Origin: Weissella tructae
Lineage (GTDB): Bacteria > Bacillota > Bacilli > Lactobacillales > Lactobacillaceae
Assembly: GCF_000732905.1 (NCBI RefSeq)
Contig: NZ_CP007588.1
Coordinates: forward strand, 930,001-994,000
Direction of reading: 5' to 3'
DNA: 64,000 nt
The position numbers and the translations under genes were made by a program. Positions 1 through 7,529 of this stretch are shown piece after piece (positions within the stretch are counted from its first letter, which is position 1; each line of letters begins with the position of its first letter). Below the pieces are notes generated by a model, which made no database searches, was not told the DNA's origin, and saw only the letters and a program-made list of their open reading frames with translations.

Positions 1-535
1 TCGCTTGTACCATACTCAACTCGTTAGCACGATTCGTCATATCGATGCGCTCAGTTGGTTGATACACGATGACCTCATACGCTGGTGTGACAATTTGACT
101 ACCAAAATAATCACCTTGATGTAAATAACTAGTTGTGATACCCCCTAGTAAGGTCGCTGTGACATTCGCTGGTTGTGTTTCAGTTCGTGCAGCTAATGTT
201 AACTTAGTGAAATCATCTAGTCCTAATCCGCCTAGTTGATCCGCTAATTCAATGGCCGCCATTAACGCTGCCGTTGAAGATCCTAATCCTCGTTGTAATG
301 GAATATCAGACGTTAGGCTTAATTTGTGTGGCGTTAGTGTTGGTACTAACTTTTTTGCCACCGCAACAATATAATTCGTTTCATCATGTGGAATTGTCTC
401 ACCTAAATCATGGACAACATGCCATTCTGCGCTTTCTTCTAGAACAGTGACTGTTAGCCATAAATCAAGTGCGAACCCAATCGATGCTTTTCCTGGTCCG
501 AAATCACCAATTGTTGCTGGTACTTTAATTTCCAT
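1..535 (-). CDS. thrB: Homoserine kinase, 3' end beyond window
   Basis: GHMP-family kinase that phosphorylates homoserine in threonine synthesis; cytosolic. Translating the minus strand from the ATG at 533-535 gives about 178 residues with no stop before the left edge, so the C-terminal third or more is outside. The N-terminal motif VPATIGDFGPG corresponds to the usual VPATSANLGPG. It is followed by SIGFALDLWL, the HDLGE..IPHDETN segment typical of ThrB, and the phosphate loop PLQRGLGSSTAAL. These point to homoserine kinase rather than mevalonate or galactokinase relatives. A GGGG stretch lies about 8 bases before the start. The gene diverges from folT; the gap of some 320 bases holds the folT riboswitch. 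Confidence 0.85.
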   Translation of the reverse strand, partial: MEIKVPATIGDFGPGKASIGFALDLWLTVTVLEESAEWHVVHDLGETIPHDETNYIVAVAKKLVPTLTPHKLSLTSDIPLQRGLGSSTAALMAAIELADQLGGLGLDDFTKLTLAARTETQPANVTATLLGGITTSYLHQGDYFGSQIVTPAYEVIVYQPTERIDMTNRANELSMVQA

Positions 536-664
536 AACGTTTACCCCGTTCCATATGTATGTTTACATTTATTTTACCAAATTTTACTTACATTTCCACC
601 ATTGTAAAACGTTTTTACGTACTTTATGTCATACATTTATCTAAATTATGCGAAATTTTTTGTT

Positions 665-694
665 TTTTCAAAAATTTACATTCTGTGATATACT
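665..694 (+). promoter_or_regulatory. Promoter of folT
   Basis: TATACT at 689-694 is preceded by TGA at 686-688 (extended -10). A weak -35 (TTTTCA, 665-670) lies 18 bases upstream. It is placed about 25 bases before the THF aptamer, as expected for a riboswitch transcript start. Confidence 0.6.
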
Positions 695-718
695 GATTTC
701 TGTTCGAAATACGAACAC

Positions 719-792
719 AGGGTAGACTTTGGCGCGTTAAGTGCTGCGGGAACGGAATGTGGACCGCAGACGAAGGAACTTCCGCGATGCCT
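719..792 (+). promoter_or_regulatory. Tetrahydrofolate (THF) riboswitch aptamer
   Basis: The stretch carries the conserved blocks of the THF (folT-type) riboswitch: GGTAGA at the 5' side, GGCGCGTTAAGTG, the paired arms CTGCGG and CCGCAG, ACGAAGGAA, CCGCGATGCC at the 3' side. The outer arms (GGTAG near 721 and the GATGCC end) close the aptamer. It sits directly upstream of the folate transporter S-component gene, which is the usual target. It is expected to bind reduced folates and reduce folT expression. Confidence 0.9.
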
Positions 793-800
793 TAGTCACA

Positions 801-842
801 TTCACTGTTTATATAGTGAAACCCTCCATAAAATTTAGGAGG
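801..842 (+). promoter_or_regulatory. Expression platform: hairpins sequestering the folT ribosome site
   Basis: Two hairpins follow the aptamer. One is TTCACT (801-806) with AGTGAA (815-820). The other pairs CCTCC (823-827) with the Shine-Dalgarno GGAGG (838-842) of folT. There is no U-run terminator here, so control looks translational: the second hairpin hides the ribosome binding site. How the aptamer toggles it is inference. Confidence 0.65.
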
Positions 843-852
843 TGTTTTCAAA

Positions 853-1398
853 ATGAAAACATTAGAATCATATTTCACACGGCTTAACCCCCGTGCAGTC
901 GCTCTTTTAGGGATCTTGTTGGCACTCCAACTATTGATTGGCCGCTTTACAGTTGGTCCAAATTTCCTAAAAATCGGTTTCGGCTTCATTATTGTTGCTG
1001 TTATTGCTCACTGGTTTGGCCCTTATTGGGGTGTATTGACTGCCATTGTGCAGGATCTTATCTCAACGGCAATTAATGGTCATGCATTCTTCTTTGGATT
1101 CATGATTTCAGCAATTCTAGGGGCTTTGATCTACGGTATTTCTTTTTACAATCGTGAACACATTAGCTGGGTACGTACAATGGTTACTGTTGCGCTTGTC
1201 TTGTTGATTGTAAACACAATTTTGAATACGCTTTGGGTCATCATGATGGGTAACATCACTGACCCCAATGCAATCATGAAGATGATTGAAATCCGTGGTC
1301 TAAAACAAATTATGATGTTCCCGATTCAAGTTGTTTTGATTCACACAATCTTAAACAACAAGTCATTGGGACAACTAATGCAACGCGTTTTTAATTAA
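853..1398 (+). CDS. folT: Folate ECF transporter S component FolT
   Basis: Small integral membrane protein (181 residues, about six hydrophobic segments) that binds folate and docks on the shared ECF energy-coupling module (EcfA, EcfA', EcfT; not in this window). The N-terminal segment NPRAVALLGILLALQLLIGRF, with the following FTVGPNFLKIGFGFI and FGPYWG, matches the FolT pattern with the conserved GRF and K-I-G-F-G-F-I motif. AGGAGGTG at 837-844 gives a well-spaced start at 853. The THF riboswitch directly upstream independently supports the folate assignment. The gene is monocistronic, closed by a terminator at 1407-1441. Confidence 0.92.
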   Translation: MKTLESYFTRLNPRAVALLGILLALQLLIGRFTVGPNFLKIGFGFIIVAVIAHWFGPYWGVLTAIVQDLISTAINGHAFFFGFMISAILGALIYGISFYNREHISWVRTMVTVALVLLIVNTILNTLWVIMMGNITDPNAIMKMIEIRGLKQIMMFPIQVVLIHTILNNKSLGQLMQRVFN

Positions 1399-1406
1399 TA
1401 TTTACT

Positions 1407-1441
1407 AACCACTTCAGTTCATATGACTGAGGTGGTTTTTT
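1407..1441 (+). terminator. Terminator of folT
   Basis: AACCACTTCAGT pairs with ACTGAGGTGGTT around a 7-base loop and runs into six T residues, just after the folT stop. Confidence 0.85.
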
Positions 1442-1461
1442 AGTGTCTATTTACGATAGTT

Positions 1462-1470
1462 TGCTATACT
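1462..1470 (+). promoter_or_regulatory. Extended -10 promoter
   Basis: TGC followed by TATACT at 1465-1470, about 34 bases before the start of the deaminase-like gene. No good -35 is visible, consistent with an extended -10 promoter. Confidence 0.5.
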
Positions 1471-1503
1471 GATTTCCAGATACCTATGCTAGGAGGCCAG
1501 GAT

Positions 1504-1905
1504 ATGATTGAAACCCAAAAACTCTTTGAGAGTATTGTGGCACTTGTAGAAGACCATTACCCCACTGGTTGGGGCGGTGCTGCTGGTGTATTGTTGGAAG
1601 ATGGTACAATCCTAACGAGTATTTCACCCGAATTCGAAAATATTGGTGTGAATGTATGTATGGAAACAGGTGCTTATCTTGAAGCCGCACGTTTAAAGAC
1701 ATCAATTACGCACACCCTATGTCTTGTTCGTGATAACGAACATGCACCTTTTAAGGTGCTGACGCCATGTGGTATTTGCCAAGAACGCCTCCTCTTCTGG
1801 GGACCAGATGTTCTATGTGCCATCACAACGAGTAATTCGCCTGTGGAATACGTATCACTACGTGAATTAACCCCACATCATTGGCTGAATGCTTATACCG
1901 ATTAA
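1504..1905 (+). CDS. Cytidine deaminase-like zinc hydrolase
   Basis: 133-residue protein of the cytidine deaminase/blasticidin-S deaminase fold. The zinc and catalytic motifs are visible: CME in the NVCMETGAYLEA segment (the C/H-A-E motif with Met in place of Ala) and TPCGICQE (the P-C-x-x-C motif). Together they supply the catalytic Glu and three Cys zinc ligands. Likely hydrolytic deamination of cytidine, deoxycytidine or an analogue in nucleoside salvage, but the substrate is uncertain because the motif context is atypical. ATG at 1504 is chosen because AGGAGG at 1491-1496 lies 7 bases upstream; the longer frame from 1486 would start before this ribosome site. Own promoter and terminator. 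Confidence 0.75.
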   Translation: MIETQKLFESIVALVEDHYPTGWGGAAGVLLEDGTILTSISPEFENIGVNVCMETGAYLEAARLKTSITHTLCLVRDNEHAPFKVLTPCGICQERLLFWGPDVLCAITTSNSPVEYVSLRELTPHHWLNAYTD

Positions 1906-1910
1906 AACGA

Positions 1911-1949
1911 AATGACGTCCTTATGTCTACACATAAGGACGTCATTTTT
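1911..1949 (+). terminator. Terminator after the deaminase-like gene
   Basis: A perfect 16-base stem (1911-1926 with 1931-1946) with a 4-base CTAC loop, followed by T residues. It may also insulate the convergent gene on the minus strand. Confidence 0.85.
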
Positions 1950-1983
1950 AGTTAAATCAACGAATCATTTCCGCAAAAAAATT

Positions 1984-2280
1984 TTAGAATGATTGTTGTA
2001 ATGATAGACCGTTTCCCGTACATAATTTTTCAAAATGTTGGGCAAAACGATCACGTAGTTCGGTCGTGTCAAATTTTAACATAGTATGGTGGCTGACTTC
2101 ATTGACACCGATTCGATATACACAGCTGTCCATCACACGTCCGACAAAAATAATTGGTGGGTATTGTGTGAAAGATTGAATTGCTGTTTCAAGCTCTTGA
2201 CGTTGTTCACACGCTATATTTCTATGGGACAGTAATTGTGTTAAATCGTCATTATGAATAAGTGGGTTTTCTAGGCTCAT
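1984..2280 (-). CDS. Hypothetical protein, 98 residues
   Basis: I do not recognise a family. The protein is soluble, with no signal peptide or membrane segment. It is rich in His and Gln, and a central hydrophobic strand-like segment (PPIIFVGRVMDSCVYRIG) is followed by a polar helical tail. AAGGAG 7-8 bases upstream of the ATG at 2280 supports translation. It is convergent with the deaminase-like gene and divergent from the DtxR-type regulator, so it stands alone. Confidence 0.6.
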   Translation of the reverse strand: MSLENPLIHNDDLTQLLSHRNIACEQRQELETAIQSFTQYPPIIFVGRVMDSCVYRIGVNEVSHHTMLKFDTTELRDRFAQHFEKLCTGNGLSLQQSF

Positions 2281-2430
2281 ATACGTCTCCTTAAATGTGC
2301 CGCCAAAACTCTTGCTCTATGTCGTTGGTTTAACCATTAATTATCTTATCACTCTCACATAAATTACACAATAACTAAATAATGTTTTCATCTAGGTTAT
2401 AAAACATTAAAGGACATTGAATTTATAGCG

Positions 2431-2439
2431 TGGTATAAT
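2431..2439 (+). promoter_or_regulatory. Promoter of the DtxR-family gene with repeated AGGACATT
   Basis: TGG then TATAAT at 2434-2439 forms an extended -10. The octamer AGGACATT occurs on both sides of it (2411-2418 and 2440-2447). The upstream copy covers where a -35 would be and the downstream copy the likely start point, so it could be an operator; that is inference. Confidence 0.6.
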
Positions 2440-2479
2440 AGGACATTAAATAATTTATATTAAAAAAAGAGGCATTATA

Positions 2480-3133
2480 ATGAGCGACTCAGTTTCGAAA
2501 ACCCAATATCTGCAAACTATCTTAGAACTAAGTGGTGGTGATGAAACAACTAAAATTTCTAACAACCAAATCGCTGACCATTTGCATGTGACACCTTCAT
2601 CAGTGTCTAACATGCTTGCTAAGTTGCAAGAAGCGGGTGAAGTTAGCGTCGTACCATACTATGGTGTGACACTAACCGAACCAGGACGTCAAACCGCCCT
2701 ACGCCTAATCCGATCACACCGTTTGTTTGAAACATTCATTGTGGACAATTTGAAGCTCCCTGTATCAGTTGCCCACGAAAACGCTGATCACCTTGACCAT
2801 GATGCCAGTGGTTTGCTTATGGACGCCCTAGACAACTTCTTAGGCAACCCTAGCTACAGCCCACATGGTTTGATGATTCCAGACAACGAAAATCATTACG
2901 AACCAGAACACTGGACAAAGTTAATTGACGCTGCTGACGGACAAGAAGTCACAATGAAGAGTTACACGGAAGACCTTGAGCTACTACAATACGTTGAAAC
3001 GGTTGATCTTCCACTAAATTCAACATGGAAGATTAAAGCACGCCTACCATTTGAAGGTCCTATGATTCTAGAAAACGGTGAACGTGAACTACAAATCACA
3101 CAGCACGCAGCATCATTCATCTACATTGTTTAA
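2480..3133 (+). CDS. DtxR/MntR-family metal-responsive transcriptional regulator
   Basis: 217-residue regulator: N-terminal winged helix (residues 1-65, recognition region VTPSSVSNMLAKLQ), dimerisation and metal-binding domain (about 66-140, with RSHRLFETF and a HENADHLDHDAS segment ending in SPHG), and a C-terminal SH3-like FeoA domain. Family members repress Mn or Fe uptake genes when metal-loaded. His80, Asp103, Asp106 and His107 align with metal ligands. However, the N-terminal acidic ligands (the E-D-Y-x-E pattern; Asp8 and Glu11 of Bacillus MntR) are replaced by Gln9 and Gln12, so metal sensing may be altered. No transporter gene is adjacent. Confidence 0.85.
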   Translation: MSDSVSKTQYLQTILELSGGDETTKISNNQIADHLHVTPSSVSNMLAKLQEAGEVSVVPYYGVTLTEPGRQTALRLIRSHRLFETFIVDNLKLPVSVAHENADHLDHDASGLLMDALDNFLGNPSYSPHGLMIPDNENHYEPEHWTKLIDAADGQEVTMKSYTEDLELLQYVETVDLPLNSTWKIKARLPFEGPMILENGERELQITQHAASFIYIV

Positions 3134-3186
3134 CACACTAGATTGTTTGATAGCTATCATTTAAAACGCAGTATCTCTAGTTAAAC

Positions 3187-3220
3187 AAAAAAGACGTATC
3201 CCCGAGGATACGTCTTTTTT
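3187..3220. terminator. Bidirectional terminator
   Basis: GACGTATCC (3193-3201) pairs with GGATACGTC (3206-3214), flanked by an A-run and a T-run. It serves the regulator on the plus strand and the small membrane gene on the minus strand. Confidence 0.85.
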
Positions 3221-3231
3221 TATGCATTTTA

Positions 3232-3441
3232 TTACTTCGCCTTTGATTGCTCTTTTAACTTCTTAGAAGTCTTGTAAGCCTTCTTCAAACGCTTCAAACG
3301 GTACAAAGCACGCAATACTTGGTAACCAGCTAATGCGATTACCCAGAAGATAGAAAGTGCTTCTGTAAACATCTTCATCTTTGTCATTGGTGTTGTCTTT
3401 TGTTGTCGTACTTCTTTCTTTGATACACGTAATTCCTTCAT
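3232..3441 (-). CDS. Small basic membrane protein, 69 residues
   Basis: No family recognised. A Lys/Arg-rich N-terminus (residues 1-24) precedes one hydrophobic segment (about 25-45, ALSIFWVIALAGYQV), then a strongly basic amphipathic tail ending in repeated Lys. It probably has one membrane helix with both ends basic. It lies 15 bases downstream of the sortase gene in the same direction, so it is likely co-transcribed with it. A link to surface anchoring is only suggested by position. Confidence 0.6.
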   Translation of the reverse strand: MKELRVSKKEVRQQKTTPMTKMKMFTEALSIFWVIALAGYQVLRALYRLKRLKKAYKTSKKLKEQSKAK

Positions 3442-3456
3442 GTATTTGTCCCCCTA

Positions 3457-4176
3457 TTATTTAATCCAACGATTATCTGCAGTAAAGGCATTTTTAGCTT
3501 CCTTTGGCGCACTATCCCAATCGTACGTCTTCGTTAGCTCACCTTGCATCATGACACGTCCAGCTTCAGCCGTGTAATTACAAGTAATTAAAGTAATGAC
3601 CTTTTTACCTGGAATATCATGTGTCCATTGTACATCTGTACTCTTGATTCGTTCCAAATCTGTCGCAGTGTATTCATAGACCTTCTTCATATCCGTCAAA
3701 TAGATTTTTTGTCCTACTTTTCCTTCATAGTACAACGGAGAAAACATTAATGTCTTACCACTTTCACCTTGGATAAAGTGACTTGATAGAGAATAATTCC
3801 CCTCACCCATCTTTTGATCGGGATACATTGTTCCTGCCCCAAGTGACAAGACAAGATCATCAATCCCATTAGCAATTGGCACTGATAAACCAATTTCAGG
3901 CATCGCAATAAATCCAACAAAGTTTACTTTTCCAGCATTCATCCGCGCTTGCAAAATTTGCTCTGCTGTTAATGATTTAACATCTCGCCATTCGTACTTT
4001 GCATCTTCCTTACTTGCGGCTTCAATCGTTGTTTGACTGACCTCTGGGCGGAAATTTTGTAGCACGAAGTGTGCGATCTGATTATGAAAAATTAATGCCA
4101 ATGAAATTGTAATTAGAACAATAAACATTGTTACGCGCATAAATTTACTTTTAAAAAATTGACCGATTGCTTTCAT
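3457..4176 (-). CDS. srtA: Class A sortase
   Basis: Membrane-anchored transpeptidase (239 residues) that cleaves LPxTG-type signals and links surface proteins to peptidoglycan. An N-terminal signal anchor covers residues about 14-30. The catalytic set is visible: His133 in NYSLSSHF, Cys199 in the TLITC motif, Arg207 in EAGRVMM. Length and motif order fit a housekeeping class A enzyme. It is followed by a small basic membrane protein and preceded by rex (20-base gap), so all three may share a transcript. Confidence 0.88.
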   Translation of the reverse strand: MKAIGQFFKSKFMRVTMFIVLITISLALIFHNQIAHFVLQNFRPEVSQTTIEAASKEDAKYEWRDVKSLTAEQILQARMNAGKVNFVGFIAMPEIGLSVPIANGIDDLVLSLGAGTMYPDQKMGEGNYSLSSHFIQGESGKTLMFSPLYYEGKVGQKIYLTDMKKVYEYTATDLERIKSTDVQWTHDIPGKKVITLITCNYTAEAGRVMMQGELTKTYDWDSAPKEAKNAFTADNRWIK

Positions 4177-4196
4177 ACAGTACTCCTACTCTTTAA

Positions 4197-4859
4197 TTAA
4201 TTGTTCGCATCGAACGTATTAATAAAGTATAGCAGAGTTTGCAATTCATTGGTAAGGTCTACGTTTTGGACACGCACATTCTTTGGTACATCCAAACGTA
4301 ATGGCGTGAAGTTCAAGATACCTTGAATATCAGCATCTGCCAAACGCGTCGCAATTTCTTGGGCAACTGGCGCCGGTACAGTCAAAATTGCAACTTCAAT
4401 GCGTTGTTCACGAATTTGTGTTTCCAATTCATCCATATCGTAAACTGGCACACCACTTTGAATCGTGTTAACGATATCAGGGTTAACGTCAAAGGCCGCA
4501 GAAATACGCGCATTTGAGCTTTGGTGGAAGTTAAAGTTCAACAAAGCATGTCCCAAGTTACCTACCCCAACTAGGGCCACAGAAGCTAAGCTGTCTTGGT
4601 TCAAAATGTCTCCAAAGAATTCCATCAATTCTTTAACATCATAACCATAACCACGCTTACCCAGTGCACCAAAGTATGAGAAGTCACGACGAATTGTCGC
4701 TGCATCAAATTTAACGGCTTTCGCAAGTTCATTTGATGAAATACGAGTTACACCTGAATCTAATAGAATGTTCAAGTATCGGTAGTAAATTGGCAAACGC
4801 TTAGCGGTTGCCTTTGGGATTGCTTTATCAGTTGTTTGCATTTTCATTTCATCAGTCAT
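4197..4859 (-). CDS. rex: Redox-sensing transcriptional repressor Rex
   Basis: 220-residue NADH/NAD+-responsive repressor. The N-terminal winged helix (about 20-80, [20 protein letters not shown]) is followed by a Rossmann domain with the NAD-binding loop [13 protein letters not shown] and a C-terminal swapped helix. Rex represses fermentation and alternative respiration genes when NADH is low. AGGAG lies 7 bases before the ATG at 4859. A probable Rex box about 90 bases upstream (4948-4965) suggests autoregulation. Confidence 0.93.
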   Translation of the reverse strand: MTDEMKMQTTDKAIPKATAKRLPIYYRYLNILLDSGVTRISSNELAKAVKFDAATIRRDFSYFGALGKRGYGYDVKELMEFFGDILNQDSLASVALVGVGNLGHALLNFNFHQSSNARISAAFDVNPDIVNTIQSGVPVYDMDELETQIREQRIEVAILTVPAPVAQEIATRLADADIQGILNFTPLRLDVPKNVRVQNVDLTNELQTLLYFINTFDANN

Positions 4860-4914
4860 AATGGTCTCCTAAATCTTCACATACTGTCGGATTGAAATCG
4901 TGAAGATAACATAT

Positions 4915-4947
4915 AATAACCCTACTATAACATATAGTAGGGTTATT
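4915..4947. repeat. Perfect 15-base inverted repeat upstream of rex
   Basis: AATAACCCTACTATA (4915-4929) and its exact complement at 4933-4947 flank a 3-base ACA spacer. It lies between the helicase stop and rex. On the minus strand it could terminate helicase transcripts, but no T-run follows, so a protein binding site or mRNA end structure is equally possible. Confidence 0.7.
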
Positions 4948-4965
4948 ATGTGAATTATTTAACAT
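4948..4965. promoter_or_regulatory. Probable Rex operator
   Basis: TGTGAA-ttat-TTAACA at 4949-4964 matches the Rex consensus TTGTGAA-N4-TTCACAA at 11 of the 12 inner positions, with the outermost bases differing. It lies 90 bases upstream of rex and abuts the 15-base inverted repeat. Confidence 0.5.
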
Positions 4966-5011
4966 TTATTTTATTCACAGACTCTACTAAAAGCATGTCT
5001 GTTGATAAATA

Positions 5012-6352
5012 TTAGTTCTTTGGCTTAGGCTTACCTTTGTTCTTACGATGCTTACGCTTCGCCTTTTTCTCTTGTGCAAAACGATCTTGACGTGATTGCA
5101 CTTCAGCCACTTCATTTTTCACAAACTTTTTAGTTTGTGAAGAACGTGTTGAAACTTCAGCCTTTTCAGTAACCTCAGTTTTAACTGTCTTTTTCACAGA
5201 CTTTGCCTTTACGTCACGCTTTTCAGGGCGACCTTCACGCTTAGCTGCACGTTCAGCAGTTGCACGTGACTTCGTCAACAACTTAGGTTGTCCAGTCACT
5301 TGTTCGATTTCAACAGCAACCATACGACGCATTTCACGCAAGTCGTGATCATTACCGAAAGAAATCACAACACCTTCACGAGACATACGTCCAGTACGTC
5401 CAGCACGATGTGTATACGTTTCACCCATACGAGGCAAATCGAAGTTAATAACCGCTGGTAGACCTGGAATGTCTAGTCCACGAGCTCCCACATCAGTTGT
5501 CAAAAGGAACTTTGACTTTCCTTCGCGGAAAGCACGCATGGCCTTTTCACGTGTTGAACTAGAGTCTCCACGAACCAATGTTGCCATTCCAATGTGTTCG
5601 TGTGCCAAAAAGTTAGCTGTGTTTTTCAATTGCTTAGTTGTATTGAAAAATACCATTGCTTGGAAATTCTTTTGTGATGCTAATTGACGCAAACGCTTGT
5701 TACGTTGGTCGTTAGCTGTTAACCAGAATTCGTGCTTAATACGTGTTGGAATTGGCACGTCACGTTGGTCAATTGTTTCAAATTCACGAGAGAAAATCTT
5801 AGCAGGGATGGCTTCATCTACTGCTGTTGCTCCAAACAATGCCACTTGAATGTCATCGTCTTTCGCGGCACGCCAAACTTGTTCAATTTGTTCTTGCGTC
5901 TCTTCACGAAGCAATTCATCCGCTTCGTCTAAGATAACCGTACGTAAGCGGTGTAACTTTAACTTTCCGGCACGTACCAATTCAGATACACGACCTGGTG
6001 TTCCGACGATAATTTCTGGATGTTTCTTCAAACGATCCAATTGGTTCTTAACGTTTGCGCCACCAGTAACAGACAAAACACGTAATCCAAGTACAGTTGC
6101 CCATTCACGCATGACACGTGTTGTTTGCATCGCTAATTCTTGTGATGGTGCCAATACCAACAATTGTTCCCCATCTTCAGGTGTCAATGTTGGCAAAATT
6201 GGCCATGTAAAGGCCAAAGTCTTTCCTGTTCCAGTTGGTGCCAATGCGTTAATTGATACGCCATTAGCCATTGGTTCTGCAACAGCTGTTTGAATTGGTG
6301 TCCAATCCGTAATTCCTGTTGCTTTTAATTTCTCTTCAAAACGTGTATCCAT
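5012..6352 (-). CDS. DEAD-box ATP-dependent RNA helicase (CshB-like)
   Basis: 446-residue RNA helicase with all the usual motifs in order: Q motif (TDWTPIQTAV), motif I APTGTGKT, GTPGRV, DEAD, GAT in place of the common SAT, and HRAGRTGR near residue 345. The C-terminal tail of about 80 residues is very basic (Lys/Arg-rich), as in cold-shock helicases that act on rRNA and mRNA. The ATG at 6352 is preferred over an upstream in-frame codon because AAAGGA lies 7 bases before it. This site sits at the stop of the preceding oxidoreductase gene, indicating translational coupling. CshB is a family-level guess; CshA is the alternative. Confidence 0.85.
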   Translation of the reverse strand: MDTRFEEKLKATGITDWTPIQTAVAEPMANGVSINALAPTGTGKTLAFTWPILPTLTPEDGEQLLVLAPSQELAMQTTRVMREWATVLGLRVLSVTGGANVKNQLDRLKKHPEIIVGTPGRVSELVRAGKLKLHRLRTVILDEADELLREETQEQIEQVWRAAKDDDIQVALFGATAVDEAIPAKIFSREFETIDQRDVPIPTRIKHEFWLTANDQRNKRLRQLASQKNFQAMVFFNTTKQLKNTANFLAHEHIGMATLVRGDSSSTREKAMRAFREGKSKFLLTTDVGARGLDIPGLPAVINFDLPRMGETYTHRAGRTGRMSREGVVISFGNDHDLREMRRMVAVEIEQVTGQPKLLTKSRATAERAAKREGRPEKRDVKAKSVKKTVKTEVTEKAEVSTRSSQTKKFVKNEVAEVQSRQDRFAQEKKAKRKHRKNKGKPKPKN

Positions 6353-6362
6353 GTCTATTCCT

Positions 6363-7358
6363 TTACTTATCAGCCGGGAACACAATGCCCGCTGATTGAC
6401 GTAATGCTGTCAAAACTAGATTTACACGTTGACTAAGCATTAAGAGTTCATTGTATTCTGTTTCTGTTTCCGTACGCTTTTCTAGCATATCCGCAAATAC
6501 TTCTGCTTCAACAACCATTGGATTATCTTGTCCAGGTTGTGCGATATCGTGACGTTCACCTGATTCGTCAATGTATACAGCCCCATCAAGTTCTGCAATA
6601 CTATCAACAATCAAAGTATCCTTGCGGCCACGAATTTCTGTATCTTGGTATGAATTACTCATCTTACCAAATTCTGCGACCATGTTAAAGTCTGGGTATT
6701 GTAAAATAGCTGTCCCACGTCCATCTGCACCATTACGCAACAAAGTTGGGTAATAATGACTTTCTGTAGGTAGTCCAAACAATTTTACAATGGCATAAAT
6801 TGGGTATACACCCAAGTCAGTCAATGCCCCAGCACTAAATTCACGTGTCAAAACATTGGGTTCTTCACCTGCTAAATAGGCATCGAAACGAGATGAGTAC
6901 TTTTCGTAAACAAATGTTCCACCGGAAATCACCGGCATTTCTTGCACTTGTTTTTCAATCGCCTTAAAGGTTGGTTGATAGATATGACGCGCAGCTTCAA
7001 ACATGCGTACCTTAGGATGACGTTGCAACAAATCATAAATCATTTCAAATTCTGTTGGATTTGAGAAAATTGATTTTTCAACGATGATGCTAACATCATG
7101 CATAATTGCTGCCTTTGCTTGTTCAAAGTGCAAACTATTAGGTGACGCAATGTACACAACATCAACGCCACTGGCATAAAACAAATCTAAATCAGTGAAT
7201 ACATCAACAGTCGCACCTAGGTCAGCCGCAAACGCTGCCCCCTTTTCTGCATTTCGTGAGTAAACATGTGTTAGTTCATAGCGACCTGTTTGATGGGCTG
7301 CTTCAACAAACATCTTAGTAATCCAGTTAGTTCCAATAATTCCTAATTTTAGTGTCAT
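6363..7358 (-). CDS. Gfo/Idh/MocA family NAD(P)-dependent oxidoreductase
   Basis: 331 residues. The N-terminal Rossmann domain has LGIIGTNWITKMF as the dinucleotide loop. VYIASPNSLHFEQAK and the VEKSIF segment follow, where the family usually has EKP with the catalytic Lys. The C-terminal alpha/beta domain spans about 125-330. These enzymes oxidise sugars, inositols or related polyols; the substrate cannot be told. The gene lies just upstream of the helicase, whose ribosome site overlaps its stop. Confidence 0.85.
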   Translation of the reverse strand: MTLKLGIIGTNWITKMFVEAAHQTGRYELTHVYSRNAEKGAAFAADLGATVDVFTDLDLFYASGVDVVYIASPNSLHFEQAKAAIMHDVSIIVEKSIFSNPTEFEMIYDLLQRHPKVRMFEAARHIYQPTFKAIEKQVQEMPVISGGTFVYEKYSSRFDAYLAGEEPNVLTREFSAGALTDLGVYPIYAIVKLFGLPTESHYYPTLLRNGADGRGTAILQYPDFNMVAEFGKMSNSYQDTEIRGRKDTLIVDSIAELDGAVYIDESGERHDIAQPGQDNPMVVEAEVFADMLEKRTETETEYNELLMLSQRVNLVLTALRQSAGIVFPADK

Positions 7359-7487
7359 GTCTGATCTCCTTGTCTTTCTATCTCATAAACGTTTCTTAGC
7401 GTTTAAATGCTTGTTTAATTATAGCATATTCAACCTTAAAGACTGGTGTAACAAGGCTACTCATTGCCGACTATCACTAGTCAAAAT

Positions 7488-7524
7488 AAAAACATCTTTT
7501 GCTTACATAAACAAAAGATGTTTT
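7488..7524 (-). terminator. Terminator of the rRNA methyltransferase gene
   Basis: AAAACATCTTTTG and its complement pair across a 10-base loop just after the methyltransferase stop, with a T-run on the minus strand. Confidence 0.75.
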
Positions 7525-7529
7525 CATAA

